From contig UQIY01000027.1 in NCBI GenBank assembly GCA_900541195.1, positions 1 to 30,413 on the forward strand: a stretch of 30,413 nt of DNA, in the 5' to 3' direction. A program made the translations under genes and the position numbers. Source of the stretch: an uncultured Collinsella sp. Its GTDB lineage: Bacteria > Actinomycetota > Coriobacteriia > Coriobacteriales > Coriobacteriaceae. Shown piece by piece: positions 23,706 through 30,413 of the stretch. Each line of letters starts with the position of its first letter. Within the stretch, counting starts at the first letter, position 1. The notes below the pieces were generated by a model. It was not told where the DNA came from. It saw only the letters and a list, made by a program, of their open reading frames with translations, and searched no databases.

Positions 23706-23807
23706 AAAGAACGTCTCCCCTCAACCAAAGCCGAGACAGCTACAAATAACGGCGGAAAGCCAAGTACACAGCCCATCCGCAATAACAATTCAACAAGAAC
23801 AAATATA

Positions 23808-23847
23808 CCCAAAACCAAAGAAAGAGCCGCAATAAAGGCAGCTCTTT
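23808..23847 (-). terminator. Intrinsic terminator downstream of def
   Basis: On the minus strand AAAGAGCTGC pairs with GCGGCTCTTT (one T-G pair) with a seven-base loop, followed by CTTTGGTTTT. It faces the direction of priA-def transcription and lies 180 bases after the def stop. Confidence 0.65.
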
Positions 23848-23922
23848 CAGCAAAGCACCTATCAGCGAAGACGCCCTTCCCTGGCCCGATGGCACCCGAG
23901 CGAGACAAGCAGCGTCAACGTA

Positions 23923-24018
23923 GTCCCCGGGGCACCCGCCTATATCGTCCCGCGCGCAGTTTCGCAGCGCAGCGAGAATGTTTGAGCACGGGATGATATA
24001 GGCGGGCGCCCCGGGGAC
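23923..24018. repeat. 96-base palindromic element with a 30-bp stem
   Basis: Arms 23923-23952 and 23989-24018 pair over 30 positions with one mismatch (A23934/C24007) and one G/T (23947/23994). The outer ends read GTCCCCGGGG and CCCCGGGGAC, the inner parts CCCGCCTATATC and GATATAGGCGGG. The 36-base loop is GC-rich with repeated GCAGCG motifs. It starts eight bases beyond the def stop on the minus strand. No T-run follows. It looks like a dispersed repeat (REP/MITE-like) or a strong RNA hairpin; only one copy is in the window. Confidence 0.7.
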
Positions 24019-24026
24019 GAACAAAC

Positions 24027-24563
24027 CTACTCCGTCTCGCCCGGTCGAGCGCCGCGGGCCAGGGCGTCCTGGTACTCCTTGACTGCCTTGATGCGCTGCA
24101 TCGGCTTGAGCCGCTCGAACATTGTGTTGCCGTGCAGGTGATCGATCTCGTGCTGCAGGCACACGCAGAACAGATCGCCCGTGGCCTCATAGCGGATCAG
24201 GTTGGCGTCCAGGTCATACGCCTCGACGACGACATGGTCGGGACGCTCGATCTCGCAGCTAATACCGGGAATGGACAGGCAGCCCTCGCTAAACGGCACC
24301 AGATGGTCGCTCTGCTCCACAATCACGGGATTGATGAGCACATACGGGTCATAGTCGTTCTTGTCGCTGTAATCGCAGTCAATGGTGACGAGTTGAATGA
24401 GCTCACCGATCTGCGGGGCGGCCAGGCCGCAACCGCCGTTGTCGAACATCATCTTCTTCATCTTCTCGGCAAGCGCCTCGATCGCCGGGGTGATCTCCTC
24501 GATGACGGCGCACTCCTGGCGCAGACGAGGGTCGGGCGACAGTACGATTCCGTTGGCTTCCAT
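24027..24563 (-). CDS. def: Peptide deformylase
   Basis: Removes the N-terminal formyl group from new proteins. The three metal-site motifs are complete: GGCGLAAPQIG (motif 1), EGCLSIPG with the ligand Cys (motif 2) and QHEIDHLHG with the two His ligands and catalytic Glu (motif 3). The protein has 178 residues from ATG 24563, preferred because AAAGGA lies five bases upstream; ATG 24569 overlaps that site. It follows priA by 18 bases and is co-transcribed. It works together with fmt, encoded just downstream on the same strand but behind a terminator. Confidence 0.96.
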   Translation of the reverse strand: MEANGIVLSPDPRLRQECAVIEEITPAIEALAEKMKKMMFDNGGCGLAAPQIGELIQLVTIDCDYSDKNDYDPYVLINPVIVEQSDHLVPFSEGCLSIPGISCEIERPDHVVVEAYDLDANLIRYEATGDLFCVCLQHEIDHLHGNTMFERLKPMQRIKAVKEYQDALARGARPGETE

Positions 24564-24581
24564 GGCCATCCTTTCGGGTTG

Positions 24582-27035
24582 TTACATCAAATCATAGGCG
24601 TCGACGTCAACGCTCACGCTCACGCCGCGCACGGAGCCCACCTCTTTGAGGCAGGCGTCGATATCATCAGAGACATGGTACCCTACCGGCGACTTCACAA
24701 GCAGATGGAAGCGATAACGGTCCTTGGCTCTCTCGATTACACATGAAGCCGGGCCCAGCACCTGCGGCACGGCGCTCCCCGCCCGCAAAAAGTCGGGCGC
24801 GGCGGCGTGCCAGCGGCGCTTGAGGAGCTTTGCGATGTGCCCGATATAATCCCGTGCATCATCGCGGCTTGCCGACCAAACCAAAATGTTGACCAGGCGC
24901 ACGAAGGGCGGATACAGGGCGTCGCGACGCTGGTCCAGGTCGTAGTCAGTAAAGATCGAGCGATTGTGCTCAGCGACGGCGCGGATGACTGGGTCCTCGG
25001 GCAGGTAGGTCTGGATGATGACCTCGCCGGGGCGATCGCCGCGACCGGCGCGGCCAGCAACCTGCTCCAGCAGATCGTAGGCGCGCTCCCCCGCTCTAAA
25101 ATCGGGTAGCTTTAAAGCAAAGTCGGCATTGACCACGCCCACTAACGTGACCTCGGGAAAATCGAGGCCCTTGGCAATCATCTGGGTGCCCAGCAGCACC
25201 GCGCAATCGGCGGCGTCGAACTGTTCGAGCAGCTTTTTGTGTGCGTCCTTGCCGCGTGTGGAATCGGCGTCCATGCGAATGATGGTGACATCTTCGGGCA
25301 GCATCTGGTGCAGTGCGTCCTCGATCTGCTGCGTGCCAAGACCCATTTTTGCCAGGTAGCGGCTGCCGCATTTGGGACAGCGGCTCGTGGGCGCCGGATA
25401 GGGCTGCACGCGCCAGGACGAACCGCAAGTGTGGCACTGCAGCGTATGCGTGCGCTCGTGATACGTGAGCGCGGTGGAGCAGTGGTTGCAGGTGGGGACG
25501 CAGCCACACTCGCGGCACATCAAAAACGGCGCAAAACCGCGACGGTTATGCAGCAGCACAGCCTTCTCGCGGCGCTCGACCACGCGTTCCAAGCCTTCCA
25601 TCAGCGGTTTTGAGAACATTGAACGGCTACCGTGCGAAAACTCGCGGCGCAGGTCGGCAATGCGGACCGCGGGCAGCACGGCGTGTCCCGGGCGCTCGGG
25701 CATCTCGACACGCGTCCAGGTGGCACCGTTGAACGTGCCGTGGCGGCAGCGGTCGAGGGCCTCGGCAGAAGGCGTAGCCGAGCCCAGCACGAGCGGGCAG
25801 CGATAGCGGCGCGCCATCTCGGCCGCCACCTCGCGCGCATGGTAGCGCGGGCTGGAGCCCTGCTTGTAGCTGGTCTCGTGCTCCTCGTCAATGATGATGA
25901 GACCGAGGTCGCTGAGCGGGCAGAAGAGCGCCGATCGCGCGCCGACGACAACGCGGGCGGCACCGCTGGCGACCATGTCCCACTGGTCCAGGCGCTCGCC
26001 GGCCGAAAGACGCGAGTGGAAGACCGCGACCGTCTCACCAAAGCGCGAGCGGAAGCGGCCGACGGTCTGGGCAGTAAGCGAGATCTCGGGCACGAGAACG
26101 CAGGCCGAGCGACCGGCCGCGAGCACACGCTCGATAGCGGAGAGGTAGACCTCGGTTTTACCGGATCCGGTGACGCCGTCGACAAGGACCACGTCGCCGT
26201 GTGCGTCCAGGCGAGCACGCTCAATCTGCGCGAGCGCCTGCTGCTGGCCGTTCGTGAGCGCGACCGGCGCCTTGCCGCTCGCGGAGGACAGCGTAGTCTG
26301 CTCGCTGCAGCCGCGCCAAGCACGGCGCTCCTCCACCACCACGACGCCGCGTTTTTCGAGCGCCTTGATAGTCGCCGACATGCTGTTGTAGAGCAGGTTG
26401 AGATCGCGTGTCGTGACCGGCCCGCACTGGAGCGCCTCGATGAGCTGGCGCTGACGAACGGCGGTCTTGGGCGGCGTATAGTCGAAACCCTCGGGCGTGA
26501 GCATGACCCAGCGGTTTTGGATGGGTTTAACGGCGGGGCGCTCAACCGTCCACGCCCCGTCATCACCCTTCACGACCCGCGGGCTGCCACCCGGAGGTAA
26601 GAACAGGCGCAGGCATTCGGAAAGCGTCGCGACATATTCGCGGCTCATCCAGCGCGCAATGCGGGCGGCCTCGGCGCCAAAGAGCGGTTTGCTGAGGATG
26701 GCCTCGATGGGCTTGATGCGCGCTGGATCAAGGACGGTGTTTTCTTGCAGCTCGCCCAGCCCAGACGCAATGTCGACGATATAGCCCGCGGCTGCACGGT
26801 TGCCAAAGTGGACTAGGACCGTGGACCCGATCTGGGCCTCATTGGCAAGGGACTGCGGAATGCCGTAGGCAAAAGGCTCGGACAGCGCACGGGTGGGAAT
26901 GTCCAGGACCACGCTCGCGTAGGCGGCAATGGGCTCTGGCGCAGGCTCAGGTTTGGCCTGCTCGGCCGTGCGGGCATGCTTCATGGGAGCTTGCGCCGGT
27001 TCGGGCGAACCAAACAGCGACAGTTGCTCGGCCAT
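24582..27035 (-). CDS. priA: Primosomal protein N' (replication restart helicase PriA)
   Basis: Recognises stalled forks and reloads the replisome. With ATG 27035 the protein has 817 residues. The N-terminal DNA-binding domain starts about residue 35 (YASVVLDIPTRALSEPFAY). The helicase core shows VDGVTGSGKTEVYLS (Walker A, Lys293), IIIDEEHETSYKQ (motif II), GSATPSAEA, LGTQMIAKGLDFPEVTLV and QVAGRAGRGDRPG. The zinc-binding module has CRECGCVPTCNHC and CHTC with CPKCGS. GGGAGG stands ten bases before this ATG; earlier in-frame starts (27074, 27053) overlap the gltX terminator. Just after the start comes QLSLF (residues 4-8), a consensus sliding-clamp binding pentapeptide, followed by a Pro/Ala/Glu linker. 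It is followed by def. Confidence 0.95.
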   Translation of the reverse strand: MAEQLSLFGSPEPAQAPMKHARTAEQAKPEPAPEPIAAYASVVLDIPTRALSEPFAYGIPQSLANEAQIGSTVLVHFGNRAAAGYIVDIASGLGELQENTVLDPARIKPIEAILSKPLFGAEAARIARWMSREYVATLSECLRLFLPPGGSPRVVKGDDGAWTVERPAVKPIQNRWVMLTPEGFDYTPPKTAVRQRQLIEALQCGPVTTRDLNLLYNSMSATIKALEKRGVVVVEERRAWRGCSEQTTLSSASGKAPVALTNGQQQALAQIERARLDAHGDVVLVDGVTGSGKTEVYLSAIERVLAAGRSACVLVPEISLTAQTVGRFRSRFGETVAVFHSRLSAGERLDQWDMVASGAARVVVGARSALFCPLSDLGLIIIDEEHETSYKQGSSPRYHAREVAAEMARRYRCPLVLGSATPSAEALDRCRHGTFNGATWTRVEMPERPGHAVLPAVRIADLRREFSHGSRSMFSKPLMEGLERVVERREKAVLLHNRRGFAPFLMCRECGCVPTCNHCSTALTYHERTHTLQCHTCGSSWRVQPYPAPTSRCPKCGSRYLAKMGLGTQQIEDALHQMLPEDVTIIRMDADSTRGKDAHKKLLEQFDAADCAVLLGTQMIAKGLDFPEVTLVGVVNADFALKLPDFRAGERAYDLLEQVAGRAGRGDRPGEVIIQTYLPEDPVIRAVAEHNRSIFTDYDLDQRRDALYPPFVRLVNILVWSASRDDARDYIGHIAKLLKRRWHAAAPDFLRAGSAVPQVLGPASCVIERAKDRYRFHLLVKSPVGYHVSDDIDACLKEVGSVRGVSVSVDVDAYDLM

Positions 27036-27063
27036 GGTCTCTGTACCTCCCATCCCATATGTC

Positions 27064-27101
27064 TTGAGAAACAAGAGCCCCGCTCGTGGTGAGCAGGGCT
27101 C
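27064..27101 (-). terminator. Intrinsic terminator of gltX
   Basis: On the minus strand GAGCCC-T-GCTC pairs with GAGC-G-GGGCTC (one T-G pair) around a five-base loop, followed by TTGTTTCT. It lies 24 bases after the gltX stop. Confidence 0.8.
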
Positions 27102-27124
27102 GGATACATGCGTTTACGCGACTG

Positions 27125-28600
27125 TTACAACGCCATCGTGCGGGCGCGGTCGATGCGCGCCAGGCAGTCGTCGCGGCCGACGAGCGCCATGGTCTCGCCC
27201 AGCGGAGGGCTCACCATGTTGCCGCAGACGGCGACGCGCACGGCCTGGAACACCACGCGCTTCTTGAGGTCCATCTGCTCGGGCAGCGGCTCAAGCGCGG
27301 CGTCGATGGCCTCGGCGGTCCACTCGGTAACACCCTCAAGCGCGGCCTTGGCGGCGTCCAGAATGGCGCCCATGCCCTCCTTGGCCAGGCCCTTGTTGAC
27401 GGACTTCTCGTCATACTCGAGCGTCTCGGCCGTAGCAAAGATGGGGGCGGCGACGGTCACGGCGTCAGCCGGAATCTTGGTGCGCGGCTTGACGATGGCG
27501 GCAAGCGCGTCGATCCAATCTTCGCCGTACTCGACATTACCCTCGATGAGACCTGCCTCGTGCAGCTCGGGGACCATGATCTCGTCGGCAAACTGAGCAT
27601 CGGACATGCCGTTGATGTACTCGGCATTGACCCAGTCGAGCTTTTTGGGATCGAAGGTCGCCGGGTTCTTGGAGATGCGGTCGAGCGAGAACTTGCTGGC
27701 CAGGACATCGCGCGGGATGATCGTGGTCTCGCCGTCGAGCGACCAGCCGAGCAGCGCCAGGTAGTTAACGAAGGCGTCGGGCAGGTAGCCGGCATCGCGG
27801 TACTCCTCCACCGAGGTGGCGCCATGGCGCTTGGAGAGCTTCTTGCCGTCGGCGCCCAGGATCATGGAGATGTGGGCAAACGTGGGCACGGGCGCACCGA
27901 GGGCCTCGTAGACCATGACCTGGCGCGGCGTGTTGGAAAGGTGGTCGTCGCCGCGGATGACGTGGGTGATCTTCATCATGGCGTCGTCGACGACGGTCGC
28001 GAAGTTGTAGGTGGGCGTGCCGTCGGAGCGGAAGATGACAAAGTCGTCGAGCTCCTTGGCATCGAAGGTCACCTCTCCGTGAACGGCGTCGTGGATGACG
28101 ACGTCGCCGCGGTCCTCGGGCACCTTGATGCGCAGGACGTAGGGCTCGCCGGCCTCGATGCGGCGGCGCGCCTCCTCGGGATCCAGATCGCGGCAGCGGC
28201 GCTGATAACCCTGGAAGGGGTCCTTGCGCTCCTGCGCGGCCTTGCGGTCGGCCTCGAGCTGCTCCTTGGTGCAGAAGCAGGGATAGGCCTTGCCCTCATC
28301 CCAGAGCTGCTGAGCGGCCTGCTTGTACAGGTCCAGGCGCTCGGTCTGGGCATAGGGGCCAAAGTCGCCGCCCACCTCGGGACCCTCGTCCCAGTCCAGG
28401 CCCAGCCAACGCATGGCGCGCAGAATGATCTGCGTGTTCTCGTCGGTGGAACGGGTGGGGTCGGTGTCGTCGATGCGCAGGATGAACGTGCCGCCGTTTG
28501 CGCGGGCAAAAGCCCAGTTATAGATAGCGGTGCGGGCGCCGCCGATGTGCAGCTTGCCCGTCGGTGAGGGTGCAAAGCGGACGCGAACGTCTGATGCCAT
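27125..28600 (-). CDS. gltX: Glutamyl-tRNA synthetase
   Basis: Charges tRNA(Glu) with glutamate. The class I motifs are RFAPSPTGKLHIGGART (HIGH box) near the N-terminus and KKLSKRHGA (KMSKS box) near residue 240. CFCTKEQLEAD with a later RRC lies in the zinc-site region of the connecting domain. The protein has 491 residues from ATG 28600, chosen because GAGGAG stands six bases upstream; the frame is open to 28672 without start support. In actinobacteria this enzyme is generally non-discriminating and also charges tRNA(Gln), with GatCAB correcting the product, but this is not visible here. It is a single-gene unit with its own terminator and is divergent from metK. Confidence 0.96.
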   Translation of the reverse strand: MASDVRVRFAPSPTGKLHIGGARTAIYNWAFARANGGTFILRIDDTDPTRSTDENTQIILRAMRWLGLDWDEGPEVGGDFGPYAQTERLDLYKQAAQQLWDEGKAYPCFCTKEQLEADRKAAQERKDPFQGYQRRCRDLDPEEARRRIEAGEPYVLRIKVPEDRGDVVIHDAVHGEVTFDAKELDDFVIFRSDGTPTYNFATVVDDAMMKITHVIRGDDHLSNTPRQVMVYEALGAPVPTFAHISMILGADGKKLSKRHGATSVEEYRDAGYLPDAFVNYLALLGWSLDGETTIIPRDVLASKFSLDRISKNPATFDPKKLDWVNAEYINGMSDAQFADEIMVPELHEAGLIEGNVEYGEDWIDALAAIVKPRTKIPADAVTVAAPIFATAETLEYDEKSVNKGLAKEGMGAILDAAKAALEGVTEWTAEAIDAALEPLPEQMDLKKRVVFQAVRVAVCGNMVSPPLGETMALVGRDDCLARIDRARTMAL

Positions 28601-28687
28601 GGAAATCTCCTCGATTGCAGGATGGATGTCTAACCGCACCAGTATAAAGCAACAATGCCCACCTCCGCACAAAGGGCACCGACCCAG

Positions 28688-28767
28688 TCATTGGGGACAG
28701 GCTTAAATGACCAGTCGTTGGGGACGTTCTTAGTTTATGGCTGGTCATTTAAGTCTGTCCCCAATGA
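28688..28767. repeat. REP/MITE-like palindromic repeat between gltX and metK
   Basis: Arms 28688-28714 and 28741-28767 are inverted copies of 27 bases with one mismatch, reading CATTGGGGACAG, then CTTAAATGACCAG. Partial copies of the same unit occur inside and after it (GTCGTTGGGGACG at 28714-28726, TGTCCCAATGAG at 28771-28782). GTCATTGGGGACAG-type sequences are, to my knowledge, widely repeated in bacterial intergenic regions and sometimes lie next to REP-associated transposases; no transposase is present here. Confidence 0.7.
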
Positions 28768-28819
28768 GTATGTCCCAATGAGTAGGTGCGGAAAGGGTGT
28801 GAATATTCATTTAACGCGC

Positions 28820-28880
28820 TATGATGTGCCCTTGCATACAGAGCCCGGCGGAATGGTAACGGTCGCCGGGACGCGTTTTT
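28820..28880 (+). promoter_or_regulatory. metK: metK promoter -10 and terminator-like leader hairpin
   Basis: TATGAT (28820-28825) is a good -10; the -35 (GTGTGA) is poor. The leader contains CCCGGCG (28844-28850) pairing perfectly with CGCCGGG (28864-28870), followed by ACGCG and five T (28876-28880), directly before the GAAAGGA ribosome binding site. This looks like a short attenuator. It does not match SAM riboswitch classes I remember. Confidence 0.45.
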
Positions 28881-28892
28881 GAAAGGACAATC

Positions 28893-30173
28893 ATGTCAGA
28901 AGAACTTCGTTCCATCCCACCCCAACACGGGTCCTTTGTGTTTACGTCGGAGTCGGTGACCGAAGGCCATCCCGATAAGATCGCCGACCAGATCAGCGAT
29001 GCCGTCCTCGACGCAATCCTCGCCAAAGAAATAGAGCTGCAGGAGCAGGGCTATATTGCGCCCAACGGCGTGCCCGCCAACGTGGAAAACGTCCGCTGCG
29101 CCTGCGAGACCCTCGTGACCACCGGCACCGTCATCGTCTCCGGCGAGATCCGCACCCAGGCATACGTTGACGTTCAGGAAATTGCCCGCGGCGTCATCCG
29201 CCGCATCGGCTACAACCGCGCCAAGTTTGGCTTTGACTGCGATACCTGCGGCGTCATGAGCCTCATCCACGAGCAGTCACCCGATATCGCCCAGGGCGTC
29301 GACGAGTCGTTTGAGACCCAGACCGGCGCCACCACCGACCCGATCGACCTGATCGGCGCCGGCGACCAGGGCATGATGTTTGGCTATGCCTCCAACGAGA
29401 CCAAGACCCTCATGCCCATGCCGCACTACCTGGCAAGCCGCCTGGCCGAGCGCCTGGCCGCCGCGCGCCACGACGACACTCTGCCCTACCTGCGCCCCGA
29501 CGGCAAGACCCAGGTCACCGTGCGCTACGAGGACGGCAAGCCCGTCGAGGTCACGACCGTCGTCATCTCCACGCAGCACGCAGCCGAGATCGAAGACATG
29601 GGCAAGATCAAGGACGACCTCATCGAGCATGTCATCTCGCCTGTCATGGCTGCCGAGAACATGCCGTGGGACAACGCCGATATCTACGTGAACCCCACCG
29701 GTCGCTTTGTCGTGGGCGGCCCCATGGGCGACACGGGCCTAACCGGCCGCAAGATCATCGTCGACACCTATGGCGGCTACGGCCGTCACGGCGGCGGCGC
29801 CTTTAGCGGCAAGGACTGCACCAAGGTCGACCGCTCCGCCGCATACGCCGCTCGCTGGGTCGCCAAGAACGTCGTCGCCGCCGGCCTTGCCGACCGCTGC
29901 GAAGTCGAGCTGGCCTACGCCATCGGCGTGTCCAAGCCGTTGTCGATCATGGTCGACACCTTTGGCACCGCACATGTTGCCGAAGACAAGATCGTCGAGG
30001 CCGTGGAAAAGACCTTCGACCTGCGCCCGGGCGCCATCATCCGCGACCTGGACCTGCGCCGCCCCATCTACGAGAAGACGGCAGCCTACGGTCACTTTGG
30101 CCGCGAAGACCCCGACTTCACCTGGGAGAAAACCGACCGAGTCGAAGAACTCAAAGCAGCCTGCGGCCTCTAA
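28893..30173 (+). CDS. metK: S-adenosylmethionine synthetase
   Basis: Makes S-adenosylmethionine from methionine and ATP; a cytoplasmic tetramer. The 426-residue protein is slightly longer than the usual 385-400. Signatures are SVTEGHPDKIADQISDAVLD near the N-terminus (ATP and metal site), the hexapeptide-type GAGDQGMMFGYA, and the phosphate loop GGGAFSGKDCTKVDRS, plus TYGGYGRHGG and LRPGAIIRDLDLRRPIY near the C-terminus. GAAAGGA stands five bases before the ATG. It is a single-gene unit with a hairpin leader and a strong terminator. It supplies the methyl donor used by RsmB and other methyltransferases. Confidence 0.97.
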   Translation: MSEELRSIPPQHGSFVFTSESVTEGHPDKIADQISDAVLDAILAKEIELQEQGYIAPNGVPANVENVRCACETLVTTGTVIVSGEIRTQAYVDVQEIARGVIRRIGYNRAKFGFDCDTCGVMSLIHEQSPDIAQGVDESFETQTGATTDPIDLIGAGDQGMMFGYASNETKTLMPMPHYLASRLAERLAAARHDDTLPYLRPDGKTQVTVRYEDGKPVEVTTVVISTQHAAEIEDMGKIKDDLIEHVISPVMAAENMPWDNADIYVNPTGRFVVGGPMGDTGLTGRKIIVDTYGGYGRHGGGAFSGKDCTKVDRSAAYAARWVAKNVVAAGLADRCEVELAYAIGVSKPLSIMVDTFGTAHVAEDKIVEAVEKTFDLRPGAIIRDLDLRRPIYEKTAAYGHFGREDPDFTWEKTDRVEELKAACGL

Positions 30174-30211
30174 TTTAGATCCGCTAAGGTCAGAACAACA
30201 TACGTGCTTTC

Positions 30212-30250
30212 AAAAGAAGTACCGCCCCCAAGCGGTACTTCTTTTTTATT
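30212..30250 (+). terminator. Intrinsic terminator of metK
   Basis: AAAAGAAGTACCGC (30212-30225) pairs perfectly with GCGGTACTTCTTTT (30232-30245) around a six-base loop, with a run of six T from 30242. Confidence 0.92.
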
Positions 30251-30336
30251 TACCCGGTGGTGAAGATCTTTCGATATGAGCCTACGCTGCGTCGCCAGCT
30301 AATGAATTTTGCAGCACGCGCACTTCTACCATGTAT

Positions 30337-30412
30337 CCTTAGTCCCGAGGGGCGGGGCATAAGGTCGATCGCGAGTTCCGCACGAGCCGGAGAGCACTTA
30401 ATGTGCTCTCCG
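30337..30412 (+). other. Run of hairpins at the right edge, possible structured RNA or leader
   Basis: CCTTA (30337-30341) with TAAGG (30360-30364) and TCCCG (30343-30347) with CGGGG (30353-30357) form one hairpin. CGGAGAGCAC (30388-30397) and GTGCTCTCCG (30403-30412) form a perfect 10-bp stem with loop TTAAT. The window ends one base later. A weak promoter (TTGCAG at 30309, TATCCT at 30334, 19-base spacing) precedes them. I cannot match it to a known RNA family; it may be the 5' leader of a gene outside the window. Confidence 0.4.
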
Positions 30413-30413
30413 T

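Noticed and set aside
27086..28567. A 493-codon plus-strand frame opposite gltX, and similar long antisense frames opposite glgB (6548-7948) and the fusion gene (16631-18718)
   Set aside because: All are antisense shadows of genes with complete catalytic motifs and read as Val/Leu/Gly/His-rich nonsense.
28820..28892. A SAM riboswitch before metK
   Set aside because: The leader is only about 65 bases and has none of the known SAM aptamer cores; only a simple hairpin is visible.

Overview
The window looks like a chromosomal segment of a high-GC human-gut actinobacterium of the class Coriobacteriia, most likely Collinsella. This is an inference from the GC-rich codon use, the glgB-glgP-glgC-glgD-glgA set, the LoaP-type NusG paralogue in front of sugar-transfer genes, and the housekeeping order gltX / priA-def / fmt-rsmB / metK. 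No database search was possible.

Left part (1-4817). A truncated MobC-like mobilization gene at the left edge abuts a short surface-polysaccharide operon on the minus strand: a LoaP-like antiterminator, a phosphoglycosyl transferase and two glycosyltransferases. Its upstream region holds two large imperfect hairpins. Next come a tRNA-Ala(GGC) gene with its own promoter and terminator, then (4846-6186, minus) thiamine pyrophosphokinase and a HAD-family phosphatase/mutase.

Central part (6187-19849, plus). This is a complete glycogen locus: branching enzyme (glgB), phosphorylase (glgP), ADP-glucose pyrophosphorylase catalytic and GlgD-type subunits (glgC, glgD), glycogen synthase (glgA), and a 1098-residue fusion of a GH13 amylase-like enzyme with a GH77 4-alpha-glucanotransferase. 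GlgC and GlgD make ADP-glucose, GlgA polymerises it, GlgB branches the chains, GlgP releases glucose-1-phosphate, and the fusion enzyme trims and rearranges short glucans. GlgB and GlgA both carry long Lys/Ala/Thr-rich tails like histone H1 tails, and the GlgA tail contains an apparent one-base frameshift. A TGGTAAA-type motif, partly in inverted pairs, occurs both between the HAD gene and glgB and upstream of the fusion gene. This suggests one regulator for the locus.

Right part (19850-30413). A small FmdB-type zinc ribbon protein is followed by an AT-rich orphan gene for a membrane-anchored protein (probably acquired). Minus-strand housekeeping genes follow: fmt-rsmB (overlapping ATGA), priA-def and gltX. 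Last is metK on the plus strand with a hairpin leader and a strong terminator. Long palindromic elements lie between fmt and def and between gltX and metK. The window ends in a run of hairpins that may belong to a structured RNA or leader continuing beyond the edge.
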